The position numbers and the translations under genes were made by a program. A stretch of 64,000 bases of DNA from CAWBYL01 sp963793025 (GTDB lineage: Bacteria; Actinomycetota; Acidimicrobiia; Acidimicrobiales; Acidimicrobilacustridaceae). Where the stretch lies: the NCBI GenBank assembly GCA_963793025.1, contig CAWBYL010000006.1, forward strand, positions 434,001 through 498,000. The letters are read 5' to 3'. The notes below the pieces were generated by a model. That model saw only the letters and a list, made by a program, of their open reading frames with translations. It was not told the DNA's origin and did no database searches. Below, piece by piece: positions 33,622 to 41,573 of this stretch (positions are counted from its first letter, which is position 1; each line of letters opens with the position of its first letter).

Positions 33622-33785
33622 TGGCCAGCCGGGGAGGCCCCGTGTCCCACGAACGCGACGCCGATGAGGACGTGGGCGGCGACCCCGCGTGCTGGGCTCA
33701 CCTGTTCGTCGACGACGACGAGGAAGCCGCCGCCGACCCACCACCGGACGCGACCCCTGAGCGATCGGGCGACCGGCCACGATGA
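33621..33785 (+). CDS. Small acidic protein of unknown function coupled to marR
   Basis: 54-codon frame, ATG sharing one base with the MarR stop (TGATG). The product is Asp/Glu-rich with one Cys and the stretch GDPACWAHLFVDDDEE. Short actinobacterial proteins with a DPACWAHL-like segment are familiar to me as unassigned hypotheticals; no function is known. The coupling to marR supports expression. Confidence 0.55.
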   Translation: MASRGGPVSHERDADEDVGGDPACWAHLFVDDDEEAAADPPPDATPERSGDRPR

Positions 33786-33814
33786 CCCGCACCGGTCGGT
33801 CCGCAAGGGCGCGG

Positions 33815-35071
33815 CTACCCGGGGGGCTCGGTGAGCGATCGTTGGCGGGTGAGGAAGGCGCGCTCCGCGGGGTTGGTGGTCAGCTCGAGGGCCCGGTCGT
33901 AGGCCTCGCCGGCCTCGTCGAGACGGCCGGCGCGGAGGAGCAGGTCGGCCCGGGAGGCGTGGTAGGGCTGGTATTCGGCGAGACGGTCGGTGTCCTGCGC
34001 CTCGAGGTCGGTGAGGCCAGCCACGGCACCGTGGAGCTCGCCGAGGGCGATGGCCCGATTCAGTCCGACGACGGGGTTCGGTCGGCGAGCGTAGAGCTGG
34101 TCGTAGAGGGCGACGATCTGCGTCCAGTCGGTCGTCGCGTGGCTCGCGGCGTCGGCGTGGACGGCGGCGATGGCCGCCTGGTACTGGTAGGGCCCGGGTT
34201 GGTCGCGACGGAGACAGGCCCGGACGAGGCGGTGGCCGCGTTCGACGAGGTCGCGGTCCCACAGTCGCCGGTCCTGGTCGGCGAGGCGGATCATCGTCCC
34301 GTCGGGGGCGGTCCGGGCCGGCCGTCGAGCGTCGGTGAGCAGCATGAGTGCGAGCAGACCGACGGCCTCGGGCTCGTCGGGCATGAGGTCGACGAGGACC
34401 TGGCCGAGGCGGATGGCCTCGCTGGAGAGGTCGACCCGGGTGAGCCCTTCCCCGGCGGTAGCGGTGTGCCCTTCGGTGAAGACGAGGAAGATGGCGGCCA
34501 GGACGGGGGGGATGCGGTCGGGTAGTTCGGCCGCACGCGGGATGCGGTAGGGAGCGTTGTTGTCACGCAGCTTCCGCTTGGCCCGGACGATGCGTTGCGC
34601 CATGGTCGCCTCGGGCGTGACGAAGGAGCGGGCGATCTCGGGGGTCTCGAGGCCGCCGAGCAGGCGAAGGGTGAGGGCGACCTGAGCGTCGGGTGACAGC
34701 GCCGGATGGCAGCAGAGGAACATCAGGCGCAACTGGTCGTCGGGCACGACGTCGACGAAGCCGTCGAGCTCGTCGAGATCGGGGTTTCGGTCGGGGTCCA
34801 TGGTCGTCTCGTGCAGGTGGTGGGCCGCCCGGTGCCTGGCGTCGCGGGAGGACTCGCGGCGGAGACGGTCGATGGCCCGGTTGCGGGCGGTGGTCGTGAT
34901 CCACGCGCCGGGATTCGGAGGGGTGCCTTCCGCCGGCCACCGTTCGGCCGCGATGGCGAACGCCTCCGCGACCGCATCCTCGGCGACGTCGACGTCACCG
35001 AGGATGCGGATCAGGGTGGCCACGCAGCGTCCCGACTCCCGCCGGAACACGGAGGTGAGCTCGTCACTCAC
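33815..35071 (-). CDS. ECF42-type sigma factor with TPR-like C-terminal extension
   Basis: Sigma factor of 418 residues. The sigma2 region is near 8-75 (DVAEDAVAEAFAIAAERWP, TTARNRAIDRLRR) and sigma4 near 110-165 (ALTLRLLGGLETPEIARSF). A long C-terminal domain follows (RPNPVVGLNRAIALGELHGA), the feature that sets ECF42 apart. As is usual for this group no anti-sigma is present; instead a DGPF/YCII protein gene lies directly upstream, overlapping by 8 bp. The start is GTG 35071. Its own promoter motif lies upstream of the operon. Confidence 0.93.
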   Translation of the reverse strand: MSDELTSVFRRESGRCVATLIRILGDVDVAEDAVAEAFAIAAERWPAEGTPPNPGAWITTTARNRAIDRLRRESSRDARHRAAHHLHETTMDPDRNPDLDELDGFVDVVPDDQLRLMFLCCHPALSPDAQVALTLRLLGGLETPEIARSFVTPEATMAQRIVRAKRKLRDNNAPYRIPRAAELPDRIPPVLAAIFLVFTEGHTATAGEGLTRVDLSSEAIRLGQVLVDLMPDEPEAVGLLALMLLTDARRPARTAPDGTMIRLADQDRRLWDRDLVERGHRLVRACLRRDQPGPYQYQAAIAAVHADAASHATTDWTQIVALYDQLYARRPNPVVGLNRAIALGELHGAVAGLTDLEAQDTDRLAEYQPYHASRADLLLRAGRLDEAGEAYDRALELTTNPAERAFLTRQRSLTEPPG

Positions 35072-35414
35072 CCTGGAAGGGGCGGAGCTCGACCGGACCT
35101 CCGCACGCGAGGGCGGCCTTGCGGCCCCACTCGAGCGCGGCGTCGAGGTCGGGGGCCTCGAGGACCCAGAAGCCGCCCATCTGCTCCTTGGTCTCGGCGT
35201 AGGGCCCGTCGGTCACGGACACGTCCCCGTCGTTCGCTCGGAGGACCGTCGCCGAGGAGGCGGGATGGAGGCCTCCGCCGAAGACCCAGACCCCGGCCGA
35301 CGTGACCTCCTCGTTGAAGGCGCCGACCTGGGCGACCTGGCGCTGGGCCTCGTCGCTCGTGAAGTCGAGCTCGTAGTCGGCGTCGTGCCAGACGGAGAGC
35401 AGGTACTGGGTCAT
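35064..35414 (-). CDS. DGPF/YCII-related protein of the ECF42 operon
   Basis: Ferredoxin-like-fold protein of 116 residues. Seen: VFGGGLHPASSATVLR near 45 and the family-defining DGPYAETKEQMGGFWVLEA near 68-86. DGPF-domain proteins accompany ECF42 sigma genes almost invariably, though their biochemical role is not established. It overlaps the sigma start by 8 bp. Confidence 0.92.
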   Translation of the reverse strand: MTQYLLSVWHDADYELDFTSDEAQRQVAQVGAFNEEVTSAGVWVFGGGLHPASSATVLRANDGDVSVTDGPYAETKEQMGGFWVLEAPDLDAALEWGRKAALACGGPVELRPFQGE

Positions 35415-35486
35415 CGGGGATCTCGCTTTCGTGGAGGTGCTGCGGAGTCGGGTGGTGGTGACGGTTGGTGGCGGCTGTCGCGTGGA

Positions 35487-35930
35487 TCAGCGGGCACTGC
35501 GAGAGGGAGCCAGTCGCACGGCGAGCGCCGGGATGATGATGGCCGCCGCGATCACGTGGGTGGCGACGAGCACGAGCCTGGTGCCGACAGGGGCGTCGAT
35601 CAGCAGATCGGGAACGATCGACAGCGCGGTGAGCGCCACGGTCGTGCGGACGAAGGTGGAGCGGGGCCGCTGAGCCCGGCGTGAGATCCCCTTGCCCAGG
35701 ACGACGCCGAGCATGGCGCCGATCAGCACGAACTGGGCGAACCCGGCGACGGGGATCTGATCTCCGGCGATGGCGACGTCCTCGCCGGCCGCACGGGCGA
35801 GGAGGACGACGGCGCTGGTCACCGCGGCGGCGACTGCTCCCGAGACGAGCCCGGCGGCCCAGAGCCCGGGGCGGGTGGTCGCCGGGTCGGCGGCGGAGTG
35901 GTCGATCGTGGTGGGCACGGTGACGGTCAT
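35487..35930 (-). CDS. Four-helix membrane protein, DUF6069-like
   Basis: Membrane protein of 147 residues, start ATG 35930. Four hydrophobic segments are seen, including LWAAGLVSGAVAAAVTSAVVLLA, FAQFVLIGAMLGVVLG, TVALTALSIVPDLLI and LVLVATHVIAAAIIIPALAV. It is the first gene after the ECF42-type promoter, so it belongs to that regulon. Function unknown. Confidence 0.8.
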   Translation of the reverse strand: MTVTVPTTIDHSAADPATTRPGLWAAGLVSGAVAAAVTSAVVLLARAAGEDVAIAGDQIPVAGFAQFVLIGAMLGVVLGKGISRRAQRPRSTFVRTTVALTALSIVPDLLIDAPVGTRLVLVATHVIAAAIIIPALAVRLAPSRSAR

Positions 35931-35979
35931 TGAGAACCCCTCTCTGGCGAGGTCGCCGTGTGCGACCTTGTGTACCCAC

Positions 35980-36005
35980 GACGAACGGCCGCCACCCAAT
36001 CGACA
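35980..36005 (-). promoter_or_regulatory. ECF42 target promoter TGTCGA-N16-CGTC
   Basis: On the minus strand TGTCGA (36000-36005) and CGTC (35980-35983) are separated by 16 nt, upstream of the membrane protein–DGPF–sigma operon. A TGTCGA -35 and CGA/TC-type -10 is the published ECF42 recognition pattern in Streptomyces, so this is a probable autoregulated promoter. Transcription would begin near 35973. The remaining intergenic DNA to 36063 shows nothing else. Confidence 0.75.
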
Positions 36006-36063
36006 TCCCTCGCCGATCTTTTTCTGCGGCCTTCCGTCTTTCGCGCCTTTTCGGGCCAGCCGT

Positions 36064-37131
36064 TCAGCGCACGAGGGCCTCGATGGCGTCGACGGTCTCG
36101 AGGTCGTCGAGCGATGCCATCGCCATGCGGCGGAAGCTCCCCGAGAAGACCTGTCGTTCGGGAGCGTTGTAGGGAGGGGTGAGACCGAGGAACGAGGCGA
36201 GCACGTTGTAGCCCGCCAGCACCCGATGGGCGGCCCACGCCTCGTCGTAGGCGATGGGGGCCCCGCCGAGGGCGCGGCGGGCGTCGAGGTAGTGCTTCAG
36301 CAGCTCGCCCTGCATCCGTCTGCGGTCGTCGATGTCCACTCCCATCGTGAGGAAGTAGCTCACGTCCTTCAGGGGTGACCCGATCGTGGTCATGCCCCAG
36401 TCCAGGAAGCCGATCCGGTCGCCGTCGAGGAACAGGTTGCCGATGTGCGGGTCACCGTGGACGAGGGTCTCGGGGCCCTCGGCCCAGGCGCGGTCGAGCT
36501 CGACATGGTGGTCGAGGTAGAGCCGACCGACCGTCACGTAGTCCTCGGACAGCTGGTCGGCGTGGTCGTCGAGCACCTCGCGGAGCTTGGCGAGCATCGG
36601 GCCCCGGTCGGGCGCCGGCGCCGGCGCCGCCCACTGCGAGAGGTCGCGTCGGGCGGCGGGATCCTCGAAGGCGACGTGCAGCTCGGCGAGCTCCTCCAAC
36701 GCCCGGCCCGCCAACTCGCCGGGCACCGCCCACGTGCCGTCGGAGATGCGTATCCCGTCCGTTGCGAGGTCTTCGAGCAGGAGCAGGTACGACCCGTCGT
36801 CCCCGGTCGTCGCGACGTAGGCGTCGGGCACCCGCATCGAGATGGCCGGGGCCACGTGCGTGTAGAAGTTCGCTTCGCGCGCTCCCATGGCCGCCGCCCC
36901 GATCGCCTGTCGGTGCGAGGCGTCCGGCGGTGGGAGCTTCGCGAAGATGCTCGAGGGCGCTCCCGCCGCATTCGTGAGGTCGAGGCCGAGCCGGAGGTGC
37001 AGGTTGGTGGACGACGACCGCCCGAGCTCGCGGACCCCCGAGACCTCGACGCCGGGATACCGACCACCGAGGGCGGTGGTCATCCAGGCCGGTGTGAGCT
37101 CCGACGCGTCGGCCGGCAAGCTTGATGGCAT
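36064..37131 (-). CDS. Aminoglycoside-phosphotransferase-fold small-molecule kinase
   Basis: APH-fold kinase of 355 residues, paralogue of the one at 9067-10155. Seen: IFAKLPPPDASHRQAIGAAA near 65, LLLLEDLATDG near 120, the catalytic TLVHGDPHIGNLFLDGDRI near 225 (canonical HGDxHxxN) and GFLDWGMTTIGSPLKDVSYF near 244. The start is ATG 37131 with a G-rich site upstream. It is divergent from an SMP-30 gene 64 bp away, as opposed to the co-directional pair at 8-10 kb. The repeated association suggests a functional link. Confidence 0.83.
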   Translation of the reverse strand: MPSSLPADASELTPAWMTTALGGRYPGVEVSGVRELGRSSSTNLHLRLGLDLTNAAGAPSSIFAKLPPPDASHRQAIGAAAMGAREANFYTHVAPAISMRVPDAYVATTGDDGSYLLLLEDLATDGIRISDGTWAVPGELAGRALEELAELHVAFEDPAARRDLSQWAAPAPAPDRGPMLAKLREVLDDHADQLSEDYVTVGRLYLDHHVELDRAWAEGPETLVHGDPHIGNLFLDGDRIGFLDWGMTTIGSPLKDVSYFLTMGVDIDDRRRMQGELLKHYLDARRALGGAPIAYDEAWAAHRVLAGYNVLASFLGLTPPYNAPERQVFSGSFRRMAMASLDDLETVDAIEALVR

Positions 37132-37195
37132 CGACTTCCCCCCGTTGCACGATGGCGACCGATGAGATCCTGCCGCAGTGACAGTCTGATCGGAT

Positions 37196-37990
37196 ATGGC
37201 TGAGCTGTTCGCAACCGGGCTCCAGATGGGTGAGTCCCCCCGTTGGCACGACGGTCGGTTCTGGATGTGTGACTGGGTCGCCGGGGAGGTGCTGGCCTTC
37301 GCCGCCGACGGCACCCGAGAGGTGATGGCGCGGATCGACGGTCTGCCGTTCTCCATCGACTGGTTGCCCGATGGCCGCCTGGTCGCCACCACGACCGACG
37401 GTGTGGTGGCCGGGCCGGATCTGGAGCCCTACGGCGCCCCTGGTCAGCCGTTCAACGAGATCGTCGTCGACGGGGCCGGCCGGTCGTGGGTCGACATGCC
37501 GGGCTCCATGCCGTGGGAGGAGTCGAAGCCGGGGGTGGTCGCGGTGGTGCTGCCCGACGGCACCAGCCGCCAGGTCGCCGACGACGTGTGGTTCCCGAAC
37601 GGCATGGTGGTCCTCGGTGACGACACCCTCGTCCTCGCCGAATCCCACGCCGACCGGCTGACGGCCTGGACCATCACGGACTCGGGTGACCTCGTCGATC
37701 GCCGGGTGTGGGCCGACCTCGGCCCCGGATCGGCGCCCGACGGGATCTGTGCCGACGCCGACGGGGCGATCTGGTACGCCAGCGTCCCTGGGCAACGGTG
37801 CACCCGGGTGGCCGCCGGCGGCGAGGTGCTGCAGTCGATCGATGCCGACCGGGGTTGCTTCGCCTGCATGCTCGGCGGTGACGACGGTCGCGACCTCTAC
37901 ATCGTGGCCAACCGCTATGGCCCCGAGGGTGCGTCCGACGGTGTCGTGCTCGTCGAGCGGGTCGCCGTCCCCCACGCCGGACGGCCCTGA
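37196..37990 (+). CDS. SMP-30/gluconolactonase-like hydrolase
   Basis: Beta-propeller hydrolase of 264 residues, paralogue of that at 8042-9070. Seen: MGESPRWHDGRFWMCDW near 10 (metal Glu), PFNEIVVDGAGRSWVDM near 85 (Asn ligand), WFPNGMVVLGDDT near 130 and APDGICADADGAIWYAS near 180 (Asp ligand). It ends cleanly with DGVVLVERVAVPHAGRP, which supports the idea that VDHAHAGRP is the lost natural end of the other copy. Lactone hydrolysis is inferred from the family. Confidence 0.85.
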   Translation: MAELFATGLQMGESPRWHDGRFWMCDWVAGEVLAFAADGTREVMARIDGLPFSIDWLPDGRLVATTTDGVVAGPDLEPYGAPGQPFNEIVVDGAGRSWVDMPGSMPWEESKPGVVAVVLPDGTSRQVADDVWFPNGMVVLGDDTLVLAESHADRLTAWTITDSGDLVDRRVWADLGPGSAPDGICADADGAIWYASVPGQRCTRVAAGGEVLQSIDADRGCFACMLGGDDGRDLYIVANRYGPEGASDGVVLVERVAVPHAGRP

Positions 37991-38020
37991 TCCAGGCCGG
38001 CGCCGGCAATGCCGGTCAGG
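37986..38020. terminator. Bidirectional hairpin between convergent genes
   Basis: An outer pair CCTGA/TCAGG (including both stop codons) and an inner CCGGC-AAT-GCCGG stem lie between the SMP-30 stop and the molybdopterin oxidoreductase stop. Confidence 0.5.
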
Positions 38021-40061
38021 ACCCGACGCCCGCCGGCGCGATGCGGACGGGGATCCCGGACTGACGCACCATGCCGGTGAGCGGATCACAGTCGCGAGCG
38101 CCGGTGAGCAGCCGCCCGACGTGAGCCTCGCCGGGCCAGCCGTGGGGGACCGACACGACACCCCGCCGGAGGCTCGGGTCCAGGCGGGCGACGCCGCGCA
38201 TGGTGCCGTCGTCGGTGAAGACCACGACCGGCTCGCCGTCGGCGATGCCGATCGTCTCGGCATCCTCGGGGTTGACGAACACGCCCGGCTCGTCCCTTCG
38301 TGCGCTCGAGCCGGCGTCGCGTAGGAGCGAGTTCATGTGGCGGGGCTGGCGACGGGGGATGAGGACCAACCCGTGCTCGGGGACCTCGTCGAGGAGAGCC
38401 TCGTACTGCTCGACGAGATCGGGCGGGGCCACCCGCCAGCGCCCGTCGGGCAACGAGGCCTCGACCCACCCGAAGGTCGACGTCTCGTCGACGACGAGGC
38501 GTTCGTCGCGGAGCACCTCGAACGGCCCCCGGGCTCGGGCGGCGAGGCGGGCGAGCAGCTCGTCCTCGGCCACGGTCTCCGGGTCGACGTCGTCGGGCAG
38601 CACGTCGATGCCGAGGCGCTGCCCGAGGGCGTGGAAGACCTGCCACGCGTGCCGGTGCCCGGCGGCGGGAGCGACCACGGCGGGCGTGTACCGGGAGCCC
38701 ACCTCGGCCAGGAACTGGTCGAGGAAGTAGGGGACGTCGGCTCGTTCGAGCGGGTCGGTGCAGCCGAAGGCGTGCGTCGCCCGATCGACCGTCTCGGTGC
38801 GGACGACGTCCAGAACGGCCATCACGTCGAGCGAGGCCACGGCGGCGGCGAGGCGCTCGGGGTCGGGGAAAGAGCTGAGCGGATTGCCGCCGTACACGAT
38901 CAGAGCGTGGACCTCGCCCTGCTCGATCTGGTCGACGAGGGCGGCGCTCGGGTACTCGCCCATGCGGGACGGGAGGTCGGGGCGACTCGGCGGCGGGGAG
39001 TCACCGACGGCGACCTCGGGCGCCGGTCGCACCGTGCGCCGATCGTGGCAGCCGATGAAGCCGGGGTTGAACCACATGCCCCCGGGCCGGTCGTAGGAGC
39101 CCTTGACCACGTGGAGGGCCCAGGTGAGCCACTCGGTCACGTTGGCCGCGGCGCCCATGGAGATGCCGGTACCCGTCTGGGCGGCGACGCGCTCGTGGCG
39201 ACGGACGGCGGCCAGCAGGTCGTCGATGTCCTCGCCGCGGAGACCGGTGCGTTCCACGGTCACCTCGCGATCGACCGGCGCGACCGCAGCCCGGAGCCGA
39301 TCGACGCCCGCCGCCCGCTCGTCGAGGTACGCCGCGTCGGCCCCGGTGACCAGCAGCTCGCGCACCAGGTAGGCGAGCAGCACCCAGTCCGAGCCCGGTC
39401 GCGGCTGGAGGTGGCGGGTCGCCATCCTCGCCGTCTCCGTGGCACGGGGATCGATCACCCACACCTCTCGGTCCCCGGCGGAGAGCTCCCGCAGTCGGGT
39501 CACCGGATCGGGGAAGGCGTTGAAGTGCCCGTGGCTCACGACCGGGTTGACACCGATGAAGATCGAGAGCGTCGCTCGTTCGCGATCGACGGCGGGAAGG
39601 AGGTCGGAACGGCCGGCCATCAGCTCGGCGACGAGCGGCTTGCTCGGCGAGTCGAGGGTGACGGCGGAATAGCGGTTGCGGCTGCCCAGGCCCTGACTGA
39701 ACCGGGCTGCGTACCGGGATCCGAGCGAGTCGAAGGTCGACGCGGTGGCCATGTACACGGCCACTGCGTCGTCGCCGTGCTCCTCCCGGACTCCGGCGAG
39801 CCGCGCCGCCAGGTCGTCGAGGCCCACGTCCCAGTCCACCGGGGCCAGGGTCCCGTGCTGATCGCGCATCAGGGCGCCGTCGATGCGGTTCCGGTGATGG
39901 TGGAGCGCGCCCACCGACCGACCCTTCGGGCAGGCGTACCCCCGGGACACGGGGTCGTCGACGTCGCCGCGCGCGGAGACGACCTTCCCCTCGTCGGTCG
40001 CCACGATCAGCGCGCAGGCGGCGCTGCAGATCCGACAGAACGTGCGGTGTTCCGTGACCAC
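38016..40061 (-). CDS. Molybdopterin oxidoreductase with N-terminal [4Fe-4S] site
   Basis: DMSO-reductase-superfamily catalytic protein of 681 residues. The [4Fe-4S] ligands are Cys9, Cys12, Cys16 and Cys44 (CRICSAAC … YACPKG). Further motifs are RYSAVTLDSPSKP near 130 (active-site region; no obvious Cys/SeCys ligand), GTGISMGAAANVTEWL near 305, and the C-terminal molybdopterin dinucleotide domain with VFVNPEDAETIGIADGEPV near 605. GTG 40061 has GAGGGGG upstream. No Tat signal is seen, so it is cytosolic. It is co-transcribed 37 bp after a ferredoxin-reductase-like gene, which may exchange electrons with it. Substrate unknown; formate- or nitrate-type chemistry is possible. Confidence 0.85.
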   Translation of the reverse strand: MVTEHRTFCRICSAACALIVATDEGKVVSARGDVDDPVSRGYACPKGRSVGALHHHRNRIDGALMRDQHGTLAPVDWDVGLDDLAARLAGVREEHGDDAVAVYMATASTFDSLGSRYAARFSQGLGSRNRYSAVTLDSPSKPLVAELMAGRSDLLPAVDRERATLSIFIGVNPVVSHGHFNAFPDPVTRLRELSAGDREVWVIDPRATETARMATRHLQPRPGSDWVLLAYLVRELLVTGADAAYLDERAAGVDRLRAAVAPVDREVTVERTGLRGEDIDDLLAAVRRHERVAAQTGTGISMGAAANVTEWLTWALHVVKGSYDRPGGMWFNPGFIGCHDRRTVRPAPEVAVGDSPPPSRPDLPSRMGEYPSAALVDQIEQGEVHALIVYGGNPLSSFPDPERLAAAVASLDVMAVLDVVRTETVDRATHAFGCTDPLERADVPYFLDQFLAEVGSRYTPAVVAPAAGHRHAWQVFHALGQRLGIDVLPDDVDPETVAEDELLARLAARARGPFEVLRDERLVVDETSTFGWVEASLPDGRWRVAPPDLVEQYEALLDEVPEHGLVLIPRRQPRHMNSLLRDAGSSARRDEPGVFVNPEDAETIGIADGEPVVVFTDDGTMRGVARLDPSLRRGVVSVPHGWPGEAHVGRLLTGARDCDPLTGMVRQSGIPVRIAPAGVGS

Positions 40062-40098
40062 ATCTCCCCCTCGATCACTCGGTGTTCGCCGAGTCGAC

Positions 40099-41109
40099 TC
40101 AGTCGAACGTCTCCGAATGCACCTTCAGTCCGCCGCCCTCCAGAGCCGCGGTGACCGCGTCCACCATGCCGCCGTTCCCGCAGGCGTAGGCCCGAGTCGA
40201 GGGTCCCGCGACGGTGGGCAACATCTTCACGGCGAGAGCGTCGACCCGGCCGGTCGCGCCCGTCCAACTCCGGTTGCGCGGATCGTCGGGTCGGCTGACC
40301 GTCGGTATGTACCGCACCCGCGCGTCGCCGGCGGCCAGAGCGGTGAGCTCGTCCCGGTAGGGGAGGTGCCCGGCGTAGCTCGCCCCGTGGAGGACGAGGA
40401 ACGAATCGGAGAGGCCCCGGTGGAGCGCGTCGCGGATCATGCTCCGGAACGGGGCGATGCCCGTTCCGGTGGCGACCATCAGGTGGACGGCGCCGGACCG
40501 GTCGAGCACGAAGCTTCCCTTGGCCCGGTCGTCGACGTCGAGCACGGCCCCGGGACCGAGGGCGAGCAGCCGGGGGGTGAGGCGTCCGCCGGGGATTCCC
40601 TCGACGCACACCTCCAGATAGGGGTCGTGGGGCGCCGAGGCGATGGTGAGCTTCGCCTGGCGCACACCGGTCAGACCGAGCCGTATGTACTGGCCGGCGG
40701 TGAACGACAGCCCCACCGGCTTCCCGATCCGGAGGATCCCGACGGCGGTGCCGACACGCTCGAGCTCGATCAGTCGGGCCGGTGGCCCCGTCATGGTCGA
40801 GCGGTCGTCGACTCCCGTCGCCGGCGTGGCCGCAGGGGCCGGGGCCGGCGCGCCACCCTGCGTCTCCGCAGTGGCACCGTCGGCCGCCGGCGCCGCCGTT
40901 CCCAGCCGCCCTCGGAGTGAGTCGCCCGTGCGGGCGAGCCGCCGTCGGTCGACGAGGGCGAGCAGGGCCGACAGCTCGCCGTCGGCGGCACCGGAGGGCG
41001 GGGCCGGGTCCGGGGAACGGCGGCGGGTCGTCGACGGCGGAACCACTCCGATCGGGTGCGCGGACGACGAGGCCATGAGGAGATCGTCGCGCGGTGCCGC
41101 CGCCGACAC
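40099..41109 (-). CDS. Ferredoxin-reductase-like FAD/NAD(P)-binding oxidoreductase with long N-terminal extension
   Basis: Reductase of up to 336 residues. The first approximately 105 are Ala/Pro-rich and low-complexity. The rest is an FNR-fold: FTAGQYIRLGL near 137 (FAD), HLMVATGTGIAPFRSMIRDA near 210 (nucleotide-binding), and RAYACGNGGMVDAVTAALEG near 310. No [2Fe-2S] domain is present. GTG 41109 and ATG 41076 are both possible starts and neither has a clear ribosome site. It is the upstream partner of the molybdopterin oxidoreductase, probably linking it to NAD(P)H. Confidence 0.75.
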   Translation of the reverse strand: MSAAAPRDDLLMASSSAHPIGVVPPSTTRRRSPDPAPPSGAADGELSALLALVDRRRLARTGDSLRGRLGTAAPAADGATAETQGGAPAPAPAATPATGVDDRSTMTGPPARLIELERVGTAVGILRIGKPVGLSFTAGQYIRLGLTGVRQAKLTIASAPHDPYLEVCVEGIPGGRLTPRLLALGPGAVLDVDDRAKGSFVLDRSGAVHLMVATGTGIAPFRSMIRDALHRGLSDSFLVLHGASYAGHLPYRDELTALAAGDARVRYIPTVSRPDDPRNRSWTGATGRVDALAVKMLPTVAGPSTRAYACGNGGMVDAVTAALEGGGLKVHSETFD

Positions 41110-41155
41110 CCGACCAGCGCGATCAGGCCCGGTCGGACGTCGACCTCCGATTCGA

Positions 41156-41374
41156 CTAGGTGTCGGCGCCCTCGTACTTGAACGACACCTTCACCCGGGC
41201 GCGATAGGCGGTCACCGCGCCTGCGTCGAGCACCAGGTCGAGCTCGGCCACCTCCGCGATGCGGAGGTCGCGGAAGGTCTCACCGGCCCGCTCGATCGCC
41301 GCCGACGCAGCCCGTTCCCAGCTCTCGGTGCTGGTGCCGACCAACTCCACGACCTTGTACACGCTCTCGGCCAT
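41156..41374 (-). CDS. Dodecin (flavin-binding protein)
   Basis: Dodecin of 72 residues, a dodecameric flavin-storage protein. Seen: SVYKVVELVGTSTESWERAA at residues 4-23 and AVTAYRARVKVSFKYEG at the C-terminus, matching the family throughout. The start is ATG 41374. The flanking region 41375-41573 has no clear promoter. Confidence 0.93.
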   Translation of the reverse strand: MAESVYKVVELVGTSTESWERAASAAIERAGETFRDLRIAEVAELDLVLDAGAVTAYRARVKVSFKYEGADT

Positions 41375-41573
41375 AGGGCCCCCTCGTTCGCGGTGTGAAG
41401 TCACTGTGTGCCCACCGTCACACCATGTCAACGGACGCGGGCCGGAGCTCGTGGTGGCCCCGCCGAGGTCGTGGCGCCGATCGAGTTGGCGCCTCTTCGT
41501 CCGGTGCGGTCAGATGGCCATCGGGCCGCACGTGGGTCCGTCGGGTGCGTCGGGGCGTCGAGGAGGGAGAGGG

